Shown: positions 23,888 to 35,819, numbered from the stretch's first letter. The stretch: DNA of 64,000 bases from Lepas anatifera (GCA_034440635.1 JAOTON010000771.1:62001-126000); one strand, 5' to 3'. Notes: generated by a model from the letters alone, not told the origin. Numbers and translations: made by a program.

Positions 23888-25347
23888 ACACTGACAAATT
23901 GGATATTAAAGATATTAAAACAAATCAAACATACGAATGCGTTTCGATACTTCTTCAGCGTATGTTTGAAGAGTAGAACTGTCTGTAGACGACTGCAGGT
24001 TTCTGGGAACTCACGTAAGGCTAAACGTGAAGAATATTTGCCAATGTTTTTGATATTGTGAAGTTCCCTCTTTTGGAATTTAGATTTTCATTTTGTTCAA
24101 TTAGGGCCGACTCCAAAAACTTTCTTCTATTTTTGATAGACCTCTGTGGATAGTTTCTGCATTTTCCCTGTTCGGTAAGTGTTCAAATTGTTCGGAGTGT
24201 ATGAAAAATGAGCTCATAGTTTTAATGATTTCTCAGGTCTAATTTGTGTTGCAAATTCGTTTTTGCAGGCCGCGATACGTTTCCCCGTAGTAGAATCTTG
24301 CGCAGTTTTGACAAATAATTTTGTAGACGATGCTGTTCTTGTTGTTTTTCGAATCTTGCTTCTTTTTGATGAGGTGTCCTATTTTTCAAGCCTGTACTTG
24401 CAATAAACCTAATATCTGCTTGTTTAAGTGTCCTTTCTAGTATTCCGTGTTCTAGAAGTAGAGATTCTGAGGACAGACGACAGAGTGAAATTCAAAGTAT
24501 ACAGAAAAACAACCAACTCCGACAATTTCATACATTATTTTTCTGCCCATAGTGACCGAGTAAAATCCAGGGTAATCGTTGAGTTTTTCCTCCGTGCACT
24601 CCGTGTGTGCAGCAACGAATATCACGAAGAGGAGATGAATTGCATTTTCTCGTCGTTTCTAAAACTAAAATACCCTAAAGCATTTATTGTGAGATGTCTT
24701 ATGAAGGCAAAAAGGATTAGAAATTCGAAAAAAACAAGAGCTACGCCACTGAGAACTTTTGTAGGACCAAAAACATCTAACACAGAATACTAGAAAGGAC
24801 ACTTAAACAAGCAGATATTAGGTTTATTGCAAGCACAGGCTTGAAAATAGGAGACCTCATCAAAAAGAAGCAAGATTTGAAAAACATTAATATGAACAGC
24901 ATCGTCTACAAAATTCCATGCTAAAACTGCACAAGATTCTACTACCGGGACACGTATCGCGGCCTGCAAAAAAGCGAATTTACGAACACAAATTAGACCT
25001 GAGAAATAATAAAACTACGAGCTCATTTGTCATACACTCCGAACAATTTGAACACTTACCGAACCGGAAAAATGCAGAAATACTCCACAGAGGTCTATAA
25101 AAAATAGAAGAAAGTTTTTGGAGTCGTCCCCAATTGAACAAAATGAGAATCAAAATTCCAAAAGAGGGGACTTCACAATATCAAAAACATTGACAAATAT
25201 TCTTCACGTTTAGCCTCACGTGAGCTCCCAGAAACCTGCATTCGTCGACAGACAGTTCTACTCTTCAAACATACGCTGAAGAAGTATCAAAACGCGCCCG
25301 TATGTTTGATTTGTTTTAATATATTTAATATCCAATTTTTCAGTGTG
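23888..25347. mobile_element. Penelope-like element fragment in inverted-arm arrangement
   Basis: Two arms of about 565 bp (23,888-24,451 and 24,779-25,347) are near-identical inverted copies, ending in CACACTGA...TCAGTGTG. The centre encodes FKVYRKTTNSDNFIHYFS then HSDRVKSRVIVEFFLRALRV on the plus strand (24,428-24,793), typical of the C-terminal side of Penelope-like reverse transcriptases. The arms encode a GIY-YIG-like endonuclease: minus strand of the left arm YKIICQNCARFYYGETYRG, plus strand of the right arm IYEHKLDLRNN and HSEQFEHLPN. Frameshifts and stops are present. Inverted arms of this kind are known in Penelope-like elements. Confidence 0.8.
24428..24793 (+). pseudogene. Penelope-like reverse transcriptase C-terminal fragment
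   Basis: The open frame includes VKFKVYRKTTNSDNFIHYF, HSDRVKSRVIVEFFLRAL and KYPKAFIVRCLMKAK, conserved in Penelope-like elements just after the reverse transcriptase fingers/palm. The catalytic reverse transcriptase motifs are missing, so it is only the tail of the original protein. Confidence 0.75.
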
Positions 25348-25391
25348 TAACTTTATCGTTAACCTGTTAAATGGCTCTTCAACAATACACG

Positions 25392-25477
<86 letters not shown>
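25392..25477. repeat. (TA)n microsatellite
   Basis: About 85 bp of TA with one phase slip. It lies between the Penelope-like fragment and a non-LTR fragment. Confidence 0.95.
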
Positions 25478-25478
<1 letters not shown>

Positions 25479-25745
25479 AGCTGCCGGCTCTTCGCCTTAC
25501 CGCATCACAACGGTCGTTTAATTACCGGGGGGCAAATATCTGGAATGAGTTGCCACCTGCCACCGTAAACGCACTATCACTAGCCAGCTTTAGAAAGGTG
25601 GTCAGAGAACAACCAGCTGTCAATAATGAATTATCGGTCTCTTGTCACCTCAACGTAAGCGTATCTCGTGTGTCTTACTTTCTTGCCTGTGTGCTCGTTA
25701 GTTGTGCTTTGAGTATGTGCATATTGTCAATCGATGCCTGAAAAC
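25478..25745 (+). pseudogene. C-terminal tail of a non-LTR retrotransposon
   Basis: The reading LPALRLTASQRSFNYRGANI then WNELPPATVNALSLASFRKV matches the widespread non-LTR (CR1/L2/Jockey-like) ending, roughly RS-F-Y-G--IWN-LP. The rest of the ORF is absent, as is usual for 5'-truncated copies. Confidence 0.65.
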
Positions 25746-25790
25746 CCAATTATATTTGGATGGATTCGAATATACGAACGATATATACTC

Positions 25791-25791
<1 letters not shown>

Positions 25792-25844
<53 letters not shown>
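25792..25844. repeat. (TA)n microsatellite
   Basis: About 52 bp of TA, followed by TGTGTGT. Confidence 0.95.
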
Positions 25845-25850
<6 letters not shown>

Positions 25851-26154
25851 CTATATTGAGACAACCCCCAAGTGACCTAGACCCAAAATTTTACGCAAGT
25901 TGCAAAAAATATCAGAATAAAAGGCAAGCCAAATCGTTTACAGTTCTTCTGCAAAAACCCCCGGCGGGGAGCGACTCGTCAAGGCAAGTGAAACTTTTGA
26001 CAGGGGCTGATCCCGGTCTTCATCTATTTGGAATAATCTCATTTACCGTAACACTGAATGTGTTTCCGTTGGGATGAAAAGAGCATGACACTGCTTTTAC
26101 CACAGGAATCAGTAAAAAGTGTACATATTATCATTCGCCACGGTCCGTCCTGCT

Positions 26155-26219
26155 AGTGCAATACAACTAACAATGCAGTTGGTTAAGAGTGCAATACAAC
26201 TAACAATGCAGCTGGTTAA
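26155..26219. repeat. 32-bp tandem duplication
   Basis: AGTGCAATACAACTAACAAT followed by GCAGTTGGTTAAG is present twice in a row, with one mismatch. Confidence 0.85.
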
Positions 26220-26739
26220 GTTATTTTTATTTTTGGACGCTCAATTTAATTAGCCTCCAAATATATTTACCTGGTAGATGGTGATGCAGTGAGGACGTGG
26301 TAGGTCTCGCAGCATGATGCTGCAGCATGCCGCAGCTAACCAGCCACGTTGTCTCTCGCAGCGTCTCACGGGCGATTCCCAGTTGATACGCCCGTTAAAG
26401 CACAACTCAGTACAGGCGAAGCTCTGTTTAGAGCTGACCTCAATAGAAGGTCCCATCGGCACCACCACCACGCTGAGGAGAAGGAAGGTACGGCGGGGTT
26501 ACATATGAACATGCTTGAACAGGACCACGCAAAGCAAAGGAGGGCCTTTCGGCTCTGATATGGAAAAATAAAAAAGATGACAGGGCACCGGTGGGCAATA
26601 AACAGCAAAGAAAACGATAGGCTATGGGCGCAGTCGGAGCACAGCGGGGCACCATCAGGGCACGTGGGCGGGGGGGCACCATCAGCACCGAGGGGGGCGG
26701 CCTCGGCACATCATAAGAGTGCTGGGGGAGGAGGTCACG

Positions 26740-28370
26740 TAGACCAATACTCCTGAGACTAATTGTCGAATCTCTGAGTTAGCTCTCCCGCCTTCCTTAC
26801 GCCAGAACTGAAAGGTCCCCGTGAAAATAACTCGGGCTCCCGAGATTAATTCTTGGGGAGCCTGAGACTAGCTCTGGGGCCGTCTAAGACTAACACTTGG
26901 CGGCACTCACAACGCTAATTTTCGGCCTTTCTCCCGATAAGTCTCATGGGCCCCGAGACTGACTCCCGGCGCCTCATGTCCAAAACTGAGGGCCCCTGAG
27001 AATCTCTCAGGGCTTCTGAGATTAGTTCTCGGCAGCACCTCCGAGACTAACTATCGATCCCCTAGATTTGCTCTCGGGAGGGAGGGGGGCTACTGAGACT
27101 CTCGGGGCTATCCAGATAAGTTCTCGGGGTCCCCTGAGGCTGTCTCTAGGGGAGGGCGGGGGGGGTGTGAATGACTCTCGACAGCCCTCTGAGACTAACT
27201 CTAGGGCGCCCCTGAGACTAACACTCGGGGGGGGGTGGAAGTACCAATGACACATTTTTTGGCGCACCGAGACTGACTTTTGGAGGCCACAGATTAGCCC
27301 TCAGGAGCCTAAGGCTAGCTCGGGGCCCGTGAGACCAAAACTCGGGAGCAACTCTGATAATTAATCTCAGAGCCACAAGATAAGCTCTCGAATGTCCCTG
27401 AGACGGACTCCCGGGCGCCCTCTGAGACTGACTTTTGGGCGCTCCCCGAGACTGACTCTTGGGGCCCCTTAGACCAAAACTCGGAGAGGGGAGACAACCT
27501 GAGGCTAACTCTCGAGGGCTCCCTAGATTAACTCTCGGGGCCCCCTGGGACCAACAGTCTGCGGAACAAACGAGACTAACCTACGGACCTCCATATTAAA
27601 TCTCGAGGCCACCTGAAAGAAAAAAAACTCCTGAGAGCGATGCCCGTGATATTATGGGTCCCCTGAAACCAACACTTGGCAGCCCCCGTGATACTTATTC
27701 TCGGGTCCCCTTATTAGCTCGCGGGGGCCCACTGAGAGGTCCCCTCGGACCAAAGTAATGGGGTACCTTATAATAACTTGAGAGGAGCCCCTGAGATCGA
27801 CTCTCGGCGGCCCCCTGAGAACGACTCTCGGGGTCCTCTGAGAACAAATCTCGAGGGACCCCCTAAGACATACTCTGGGGGGGTCTCCTGAGACTGACAC
27901 TCGGAGGCCCCTTAGACAGACTCTGGGGCCCCTCTGATATCGAGTCTCGGGGGTCCCCTTGACCGACTCTTGGGGTTTTCTGAGACTGACTCTCAGGGGC
28001 CCCCTGTGAAATCGATCTTCGCGGGGGCTCTGAGACCGACTCCGGGGGACCCTGAGGCCAACTCGGCACCCCCTGAGAACAAAACTTGTGGGCCCCTAGG
28101 ACTGACTCCTGGGCCCCCTGATCAGAGAATTTTTGGTTAAGATTAAGCAGTTAAGATTGGCCCCAGAGGGGGGATCCACGAACCCGTATGAACCACCTTG
28201 GCTACGCCACTGCATCCACACATTCGGGGTCCCTCCGAAATCAGCACTCGGAGGCCCCTGAAATCATTACTCGGGGGCACCCGAGACCAATACTCCGGAG
28301 CCCCATGGTACTGGTGTCCGGGAGCTCCTAAGACAAAGCTCGGGGGCACACTAAGATCATGCTGGGGGAG
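26740..28370. repeat. Degenerate minisatellite (CTGAGACTAACTCTCGGGG-type)
   Basis: Units of about 24-35 bp built on CCCCTGAGACTGACTCTCGG recur across 1.6 kb with high divergence and indels. A cluster of hAT-like words (GGGGGATCCACGAACC, GTAGCCAAGGTGG reversed) near 28,165-28,215 interrupts it. Open frames here are repeat artefacts. Confidence 0.75.
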
Positions 28371-28379
28371 GGGTACCCT

Positions 28380-28920
28380 TAGACGAAAGTATTCGTTGGA
28401 ACGAGTTTGCCATTCAATCTCTTGCTCATTCCTCGCACTTTCGTTACACCCTGCTCCTCCAGACCGATCAGAACATCCTCCTCCATGGAGTCTACCAGTT
28501 CCCGACAAGTAACAACGCCCACAGCGCTGTTCTTTGTCGGATGAGGAGCGAAGGAGACTGGTACACAGATCACTGCCTTTCCCTCACCTAAATGGGAAAG
28601 GTTTTTGGTAGACAATAGGTCACGTGTTTCTGCCTCCGATGACATGGTCACTTCCAATTTTGTGCCTGAGTGCCGATACACGTTGTTTGCAGTTCCAAGC
28701 TTTGCCAGGGCCTGAGAGACCTGGAAGGGTTAACCTTGTCACCCTCCTCAAGAGTGAGGACCAGAACTTTGGGAGTGTTCTTGTCCCCCACAGGGGTTGA
28801 AGCGCGAGCCTGGTGTGGTCTAGTTAGCGCGGGGGGTCTATCATCCGTAGAGTCCATCACATCAGTGGTTTCAGAGAATGTGGTCGGGTTGGTCAAGTTC
28901 GAAGCAGGGATCTGAGTCCG
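28380..28920 (-). pseudogene. Probable non-LTR retrotransposon ORF1 fragment
   Basis: Minus-strand frames give VMSSEAETRDLLSTKNL-like, SAVGVVTCRELVDSMEEDVL then LEEQGVTKVRGMSKRLNGKL and VPTNTFV. The sequence of a V-C-(R)-DL box, EE-L, QGV--VR and PTNTF resembles ORF1 (nucleocapsid-like) proteins of I/Jockey-type elements. A frameshift near 28,650 separates it from an acidic N-terminal part (28,648-28,896). Confidence 0.5.
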
Positions 28921-28924
28921 TAGG

Positions 28925-29950
28925 GTCTTTCCGGTAGAAGTAGATGCTTAGGAGGACGCCATGAGAAAAGTATTTACCTTTGGCCCCCGGGTTGCCAGCT
29001 GTCAATAGCTGGGCCCGGGGGCTGGTACAGTGCCTACGGGGGCAGGTGCGCCCGTCTCAGACGGGCGAGAGATACTCACACAACCCCTCCGATCAGAACG
29101 CACCCACCCCCTTGACGCCATCAGCCCAGTAGGCCGGAAGGGCCATGAGTCGGGACGAAGCAAAACGCGTCAGCCCTCACGCAGCGGAGACTGCGGCCCA
29201 CCAGGCGCGCGCAACAGGCCGGAGTCTCGCAAATCGACGGTTTCCAAAACCCCGGCCCGCATCGCGCCCGGCAAGAACTATCACAGTCCCCACCGCGAAG
29301 GGCGCCGCGCCGCACACCCGAAACATAATCCCCCCTTCCCAGCTGGACCGAGCGACAGTGTCCGTAGACACTGCCGCGTAGCTAGGCCGCCCGCGGCAGC
29401 CTACGGACGGCTTACCCCCGGTTAGATCGAGATATCTGGGCCAAAGGGGGCGTGTTGGAGCCCTCGGGACTGATCCGCCCGAGAGGGACCTCAACCCCCC
29501 AGGATCCCGTCAACCTCGTCGCCGGGGCTCGAGATAGGCCTCGAGTGGGCGCCATACACCCATAAAATGCCGAAGAAGGCAAATAACTGTGGAACCAACA
29601 ACTAAGGCAAAAAAGATGACAGGAAATAAAAATAATCAACAAAACAAGAGAACAAAAACAAACAGGAGCTACGTACTGGGAGGTGCAGGACAGCGCTGAC
29701 CCGATCCAATACGGTTACCGAACAGGTAACAAAGGGCCCGGAAGGCAGCCGCCACCATCACCGCGGACCTCATCACCAGAGTCACCGACGACAGACGCCG
29801 ACTCTAACCGACCGAGGTCGGAAGAGTCGGCAGCCGCCAGAGAGCTAGAAATGACGCATCCGCGGCAATGTGACGAGGTGCCTCCCATGGCTGACTGGGG
29901 CCCCGGGCGCGTCACTCCCCGTTGCTCCAATCTTTACTTGCCAGACGAAT
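28925..29950. other. GC-rich stretch, possible 5' region of the retroelement
   Basis: CCCGGG-rich DNA lies just upstream of the ORF1-like fragment on the minus strand. Several overlapping frames on both strands reflect high GC content. It may be the element's 5' untranslated region, but I see no firm boundary. Confidence 0.3.
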
Positions 29951-29959
29951 CCGGTAAGT

Positions 29960-30260
29960 GAAAATCGGTCCCCTGAGGGAATCTGACACTTTCAATTGTT
30001 CTGGGGGCTCCTTGAGCTGGTTCAAGGTCATACGAGCCTATCTGGGGCCCATTGAGCTAGTCTGATGACCCCCCATCTCTGGGGTCACTGAGCTAGCCTA
30101 GTCCCTGGGTCAAGCATGAGCTACTCTGGGGGTCTGATCCACATCAGGGGCCCCATGAGCTGGTCTTAATTAAACAGGGGATAAGAACGCAAAGCTAACT
30201 CCCATCACCTCGGGGGGTAGGGCGTCACTGAGCTAGTCTTGTGCCTGGGGACAGAACTAG
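29960..30260. repeat. Degenerate minisatellite (GGGGTCACTGAGCTAGTCT-type)
   Basis: The phrase TGAGCTAGTCT or TGAGCTGGTT with GGGGCCC or GGGGTC recurs about seven times at spacing near 40-50 bp. The style is similar to the array at 26,740-28,370. Confidence 0.6.
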
Positions 30261-32115
30261 GGGGATAAGGGGGCAATTTTCTATTTTCCCTTGTAAAATA
30301 GAGATAACGAGAAATGAGCCGTGGCTAAAACGGATTGTGATGCCTAAGCACCCCTGACTATATAAAGTGCTAGTTATACTGGTGGATTCTGGGGAGGGAT
30401 GCTAAAAAGGCATGTGCCCCTGAGCTCAGAGCACGGTCTCCTAAACCAGTATTTCTACTAATTAATTTAAATGAAGAACTAGTTTTTCACAATTTTCAGG
30501 CCTGTCACACCATCCACACCAAACCACCAGCTCGTCTACCTTTTCTTTACTGTAACTGGGACCGATCCTTGAAAATATGGAACTTTATAAACGAGTTAAA
30601 AAGGTATCTCCCAAACTATTCCGGCAACAAAAAAGGTATTCGTCCAATGTCACTATGCCACTCCCCTCCCACAGCCATTGTGGGAGCCGCGGAACTTAAT
30701 CCACGTTCAACCAGGGCTCACTCGTCACGACAAAACCAATGGGCATAACAAATGAATCTTCGACTCCAATACGTCTTAGCTTGCACATAGCGAGACATTT
30801 CAGGCTCCGCTGATTTCTCTGATGTTAAAGGGAATGTGGCACCTCTACGTGATTTTAACTGAGATAGCTAAGTTGTAAAGCATGCCGGAAAACCGGGTTC
30901 TCTATATATCATTTGTCTTGAAACTCCAAATTTCCGTAGAGAAAAGCTAAAAACTACCTGAAATATACCCCACATGTATCCTTAGCAGCAGGCCACAGTT
31001 GTAAACTGTTTGTGTGGCGACATATGCTGACGTCACGGAGAGTATCAGCCAATGAAAACCCTTAAACCCTATTTAATATGCTAGACGTTGCCAGATCATG
31101 ACATCAATCACACGCATATATTTCTTTCCCTAGAAGAGCATTTTAAAAATCAAAATATTGAGCTTATTGTACATTTTTCAGAGAAATCATGGATGTCTCC
31201 ATGATTTTCAGCTAAGAGTTCCCATAATTACACTAAATTCCAGGTTCGACCAGGGTGCCACATTCACTTTAAGTACTCGCCTGAGTTGGCTAATTTGTCC
31301 TTAAATCTATCCAAAATAGTCATGTTTTGGCTGTTTTCATGAATTCAGTGATACTTTTTCCGGTCTTAATCAAACTTTCCTTCTCAGCCAATGCCTGATT
31401 TGCATTGTTCTTGGACCAAAGGTACCCAAAAGTTTATATAAACTAAGATATAGTAAGTTTTTTAAAGTTACATTAAGAAGTACCCTTTTTCTCCTGGGCG
31501 CCCCTCAAAGGTGGTGTCCCCCCATGCCAAAACTTTGGCTGCGCCCCTTCTCTCACTTTCATGATTATCTTGGCTACTTTACAGGTCTCATTTCATGCTG
31601 TTTTCTTCCAAATTGTCAATCATAGGAAATTGATGACTTCTTTTTGGTAGCAAAGAGCCATATAAGTAACAATAGTTCAAGCTATATGCTTCAACATTTA
31701 CACATACCCACCATTCTCAACCTTTATTTCCCATCCTTTAGTGCTGATAATTTCATTCTGCCATTGCTCCGAGGGGCTGGTGTTTTTCTATTCGACACAG
31801 GTTTCTTTTCCTCTCCCGAACACACCCCCTCCAGAAGACCGGATTAGTGAGAAAATCTACAAGGTGAGTTAAAAAGATAAGTTATACTAAAACAGGTTAG
31901 GGGAGCAGAAAGGCCTGTAGGCTACCCACCATCTATCAAGGTTAAATAAACATGGCAGATTGGAGGGCTCCAGACCCAAGAGGAGATTCTAAGACTGCAA
32001 GAGTGTCTGCTTTATGGATGGCTTTATTGCTTTACTGCCAATATATGCTAATGGATTGATTTACACAAACACAAAATTATCACTTTCTGCAAATAACACC
32101 CAAAATGGCATAACA
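30261..32115. other. Unannotated stretch
   Basis: No gene or clear element boundary was found. The sequence is AT-rich. A phrase at 31,500-31,550 (CCCCTCAAAGGTGG...GGCTGCGCCCCTTC) resembles hAT-like tip sequence. Confidence 0.35.
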
Positions 32116-32117
32116 GT

Positions 32118-33515
32118 GGGGGAAACTGTGGTCAGCGTTCCCAAGAATGGCTACGTTCCCAAAAATGGGAACAATGACCAAAATTTGGAAACGCTTGTTC
32201 CATAATTGGAAACGCATTTTTCATCGTAGATTCAAACTGGGATTTCAGACAACTTGAAACGAATAAAGGTATATATCTACCTAATTATTTAAACATGTCA
32301 GTTTCCCTGACTAAATATGAATGGCAGTCATAGGCGGATCCAAGAGGGGGAGCAAGGGGGGAACGTGCCCAAATATCGACCCTCATCCTCGGCGCCCCCT
32401 GAAATGTCACTTCCCAAAACCCCCCCTCCCAGGATGCGAGAATCGGCGCCTACCGATAGGATTTTGCGCCCACTTGATAAGTTTCTCCGGGCAAAAATGG
32501 CACTCCCCGGTCCGGATGGCACCCCCGCAGGAAGGTGCTCCCCCGCGATCGGCAATCCTGGATCCGCCTATGATGGTGGCCCAAGGAACAAAGGCCTGTC
32601 CCTGCAAGAAGCAGGCTCAAAGGGGTGGAAGGGGGCATAGGCGAATCCAAGTTTTCCCAGGGGAGGGGAACATCGAAAGGGGGCGTCATCCGAGCGGGGG
32701 GTGCCAAATACTATCGCAGAGTCGCCAATTCCCACATCAAAGGGCTAGAGTCTCTAGTCTCTCCCACCATTGCCTTCGATCAGTCTCAGCGTATGTTTTT
32801 ACTACATGCACTCTGATGTCTTGAGGGGAAGCTTGACCCCAGGCAACACCTATCAGGTGGGCACAAAATCCTATCAAAACTCTACGGAATAATTCGAACA
32901 ATCTGGGGGACAAAAACTGAAAGAACTAAAGAACTTTCCTGATACAAATCAATATAAAACAGCTTAAGAAATACGAAAATACCACTTCTAGGCTCTACTT
33001 ACTTCCTGAACATACAAAAGGCACGGTTTTCCTCTATTTCCTCACTAGTCGGGCAAATGGTGGGCAGCAACTGTATGATGCCAATAAAAATATTTTTGCA
33101 GTCTACAATTTCAAAACTTTAGTTTTTACCCTATTATTTCTCATTAACTTTCCCCAAAAATTATCCCAAAAAATCATATCTGTCTGGTTGTATAGTTTCA
33201 GAGCAGTCTTTAAATCGTCATTTACCGTTTGGACTGGATCACAGTTTAGAAGAATATTTGAGGGAGCGCTCAAAGACAGATTTTCTAAGTCAAAGAAGAG
33301 CCCCTTAAATTTTAAGAAGACTTGAAAGTGACCAGGTAGAGACTCCCCTTATCTTTTCTAAACTCCTGTTGTTTTTTTCTGAACACATCGTTCCGGGCGT
33401 TCCCATCCTTGAGAACGTGCGTTTCCATTTATGGAACAAGCATTTCCAAATATGGGTCAATGTCCCATTGTTGGGAAAGTAGCCATTCTTGGGAATGCTA
33501 ACCACAGTTTCCCCG
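32118..33515. mobile_element. Element with roughly 100-bp terminal inverted repeats
   Basis: Arms 32,118-32,217 and 33,413-33,515 are inverted copies starting GGGGAAACTGTGGT and containing TTCCCAAGAATGGCTAC and TGGAAACGCTTGTTCCAT-like text. No target-site duplication is evident and no transposase is seen. A smaller CATAGGCGGATCCA-tipped element is nested inside. Confidence 0.6.
32329..32572. mobile_element. Short hAT-like element (CATAGGCGGATCCA tips)
   Basis: A perfect 14-bp inverted tip CATAGGCGGATCCA/TGGATCCGCCTATG encloses about 240 bp. Flanks ATGGCAGT and ATGGTGGC match at five of eight bases, a weak 8-bp duplication. A partial relative follows at about 32,636 (CATAGGCGAATCCAAG). Confidence 0.6.
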
Positions 33516-33766
33516 CTAATAAGACGAGCAAGCCCTGTTCTGCCTGTCAGCACAATTCTGTCAGCAGGCCCTCTGATCTCTCCTCGAGAAAAGAAACATC
33601 AGAGCCTACCGGCTCTATAATGTGCTACCCAAAAAATATACATAATACTTATCTACCAACCACAATACAATAAGCTGCCACTGTGGTGCTGCTATTTTTC
33701 CAGCAGCACAACAGTGGGCCATCAGCCTGTAAAATCACTAGGACCAGTTCCTGGGGAGAGGCTACC

Positions 33767-34325
33767 TACAGTACTGTGATGGGCAATGGTGAAGCAGATG
33801 TCACAGCAACATGCCAGATTGTCACCTTGGGAAATGTTGTCAAAATATCCCCATATTCTGCAGAAAATCCCGATGTTTATGCGTGATCCCACCCACAGGA
33901 CGCGCCCACGTGATCATTGTCATGCTCAGACAGCTAGAAAGGGGGAGTTTTTGCACAGAGGTCAGGTGTAAGTTTAGGTTTGGGGTTAGGTTAGGTTAGG
34001 TTAGGTTAGGTTAGGTTAGTTTAGTTTAGGTCAGGTCAGGTCAGGTCAGGTCAGGTCAGGTCAGTTGAGTATGCCCTTGGTTCCTATTTCCTAGTCTGGG
34101 GATATCACCCCTCTTTCTATAATCTGAGTGCGCCTCTGGGAACCACTTTACACTGCTCAAACTCTCCTTCCGTCTGTTTCAGCTCTAGGGATTTTTTGCA
34201 GGATGTGGGGATATTTTGAAAACATTTCCCAATGTGAATCTGGAGATGTTTTGAAAACATTTCCCAAGGTGACCATCTGGCATGTTCCTGTGGCATCTGC
34301 TTCACCAATACCCTGTGATGTAGGA
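33767..34325. repeat. Inverted repeat enclosing telomere-like DNA
   Basis: 33,767-33,872 and 34,188-34,325 are inverted copies (GGTGAAGCAGATG...CATGCCAGATTGTCACCTTG and GGAAATGTTGTCAAAATATC in the left arm). The right arm has an internal tandem duplication of the GGAAATGTTTTCAAAA part. The loop contains the TTAGG/TCAGG run. Confidence 0.7.
33978..34066 (+). repeat. Interstitial (TTAGG)n followed by (TCAGG)n
   Basis: Six or so GGTTA units, two TTTAG variants, then about seven GGTCA units, tandem and in register at 5 bp. TTAGG is the common arthropod telomere repeat and TCAGG is known from some beetles. Here the run is short and internal, so it is not a chromosome end. Confidence 0.85.
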
Positions 34326-34339
34326 GCAAATCTGCCCAC

Positions 34340-34741
34340 CAGTGGCAGATCTAGCTGGTCAGTTTGGGAGGGGCAAACCAGTCGAAAAGCAATAAAAAGT
34401 CATGCAGTGAACGGTGGCGCTAAAATATGACACTGGGGTATTTGATGTGAAAATCCTGGACCTCTGAGTCACCTGTGACGGCGAAAAAAAGCAAAAAAAA
34501 CGTCATGGGGTAAACATATTGGCTTGAGATACTTTTTTCCTATCCCAGCCCCAGTATTTACACTGAAATTAACTGGTTCTCTTTGAAATTGAGTTTAAGT
34601 ACCAAAATCTTGCTTAAAAACTAAAAAGGAGTCTGGGAAAAAGGAGCTTTGGGGAGCAAAGCATAGTTCTGCCCCAAACTTTTCCGTTGAAGGGGGACGG
34701 GCAAATGCCTTTTTTCCCCCACTCCACTGGATCCACTACTG
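34340..34741. mobile_element. Short hAT-like element (CAGTGGCAGATCTAG tips)
   Basis: CAGTGGCAGATCTAG at 34,340 and inverted CAGTAGTGGATCCAG ending at 34,741 enclose about 400 bp. No clear target-site duplication remains. Confidence 0.5.
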
Positions 34742-34971
34742 ACAGTCTGGAAAGTATGGCAGCAGGTCAGACGAGTCACACCAGCCATCTAAAATTCTCG
34801 CAGCACCAGCCTCCAACAATTCACACCAATCTGCCACATACCAGGGAGAAAAATGCACCCATTCCTACCCACAAAATGCACTGCTGCCTCTATTATTAGT
34901 TACTTAGTTAAGGACTTTTTAAAAGGCCCCCTCCTCTGTCTTAATAACCATTCAGACATTATTTGTTTGGT

Positions 34972-35780
34972 TTAAATGTCACCTTCCTCGCACCAGTCTC
35001 GCAAATTCGCACCAGGCTGATCAAATTTGCACTGCTCACTCCAGTCTCCAAGAGCACTCACATCCACAAGATCTTGTCGAAAATGCCATACTTTGCACAC
35101 TGGTGCCACTGTGATGGGTTCAAAAGCATTGTCCACACTACACTGCATCAAAATGATTGAAAACAATGTAACCAAATTAACCCTGTAACCCTGCCCATTC
35201 AGGCAGGATTTTAGCTGCCCCAAACACCTTGTTGATAAATCTGTCACATTCTGCAGACGGAATAAGGAGCATGTCCAGATGGAAAATGCTCAGCTCATGT
35301 CAAATTAGACATTGGAGAGTTATTTTGGCCATGAACCTTACATCAAAGTAAAAAGGCTCAGTCTGTCACAGAGTACATTTGTGTATTTACTTTGCTACTC
35401 ACCTTTTCAGAACGCCTTGGTGCGAATTTCCCTCATGACAAAAAGTTGTGAAGACCCCACCTCACATACACGAAATATATATACATATCCTTTATACCTT
35501 GGCAGCTTGGATTTTCCGATCACGTTTGGAACCACATACAGTACCTCCTCTCTCTCAGGACAGAAATCACAGGCCAAGCACTCGAGGCCGCCCCGTTTTG
35601 CATTCAGTTTTCCAAATTCATCGGGCAAAATAAAGTTTTTTTCTTCCTGATTTTGGCACTCCCCGCCCACCTCTATTCCATAGTGCGCTCCAACGAAATT
35701 TGCTACCCCGTTGTCATTTGGCGCCAAATTCCAATACCTATGGGTGAAGTGATCGTCGCAGTACCATGTGGATGGTTCAT
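34972..35780 (-). CDS. Possible three-exon gene fragment, cysteine-containing, family unknown
   Basis: Three minus-strand blocks with GT/AG borders join without breaking phase: 35780-35470 (acceptor CTTTAG, donor GTATGT), 35250-35182 (acceptor TCTGCAG, donor GTTAAT) and 35142-34972 (acceptor GATGCAG, stop TAA). Alternatively the last block could splice at a GTGACA donor at 34,982. The joined 183-codon reading has ten or more cysteines and blocks such as GGLECLACDFCPEREEVLYV and APVCKVWHFRQDL. The composition looks like a secreted or extracellular domain. I do not recognise a family. The first block is entered in phase 2, so upstream exons should exist but none is evident. It may instead belong to an unrecognised mobile element. 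Confidence 0.35.
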
Positions 35781-35819
35781 CTAAAGTGCCTTCAATCTGT
35801 CGACCTTTTGATCAGTGGG

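Noticed and set aside
33978..34066. A chromosome end
   Set aside because: The telomere-like run is under 100 bp and has ordinary sequence on both sides.
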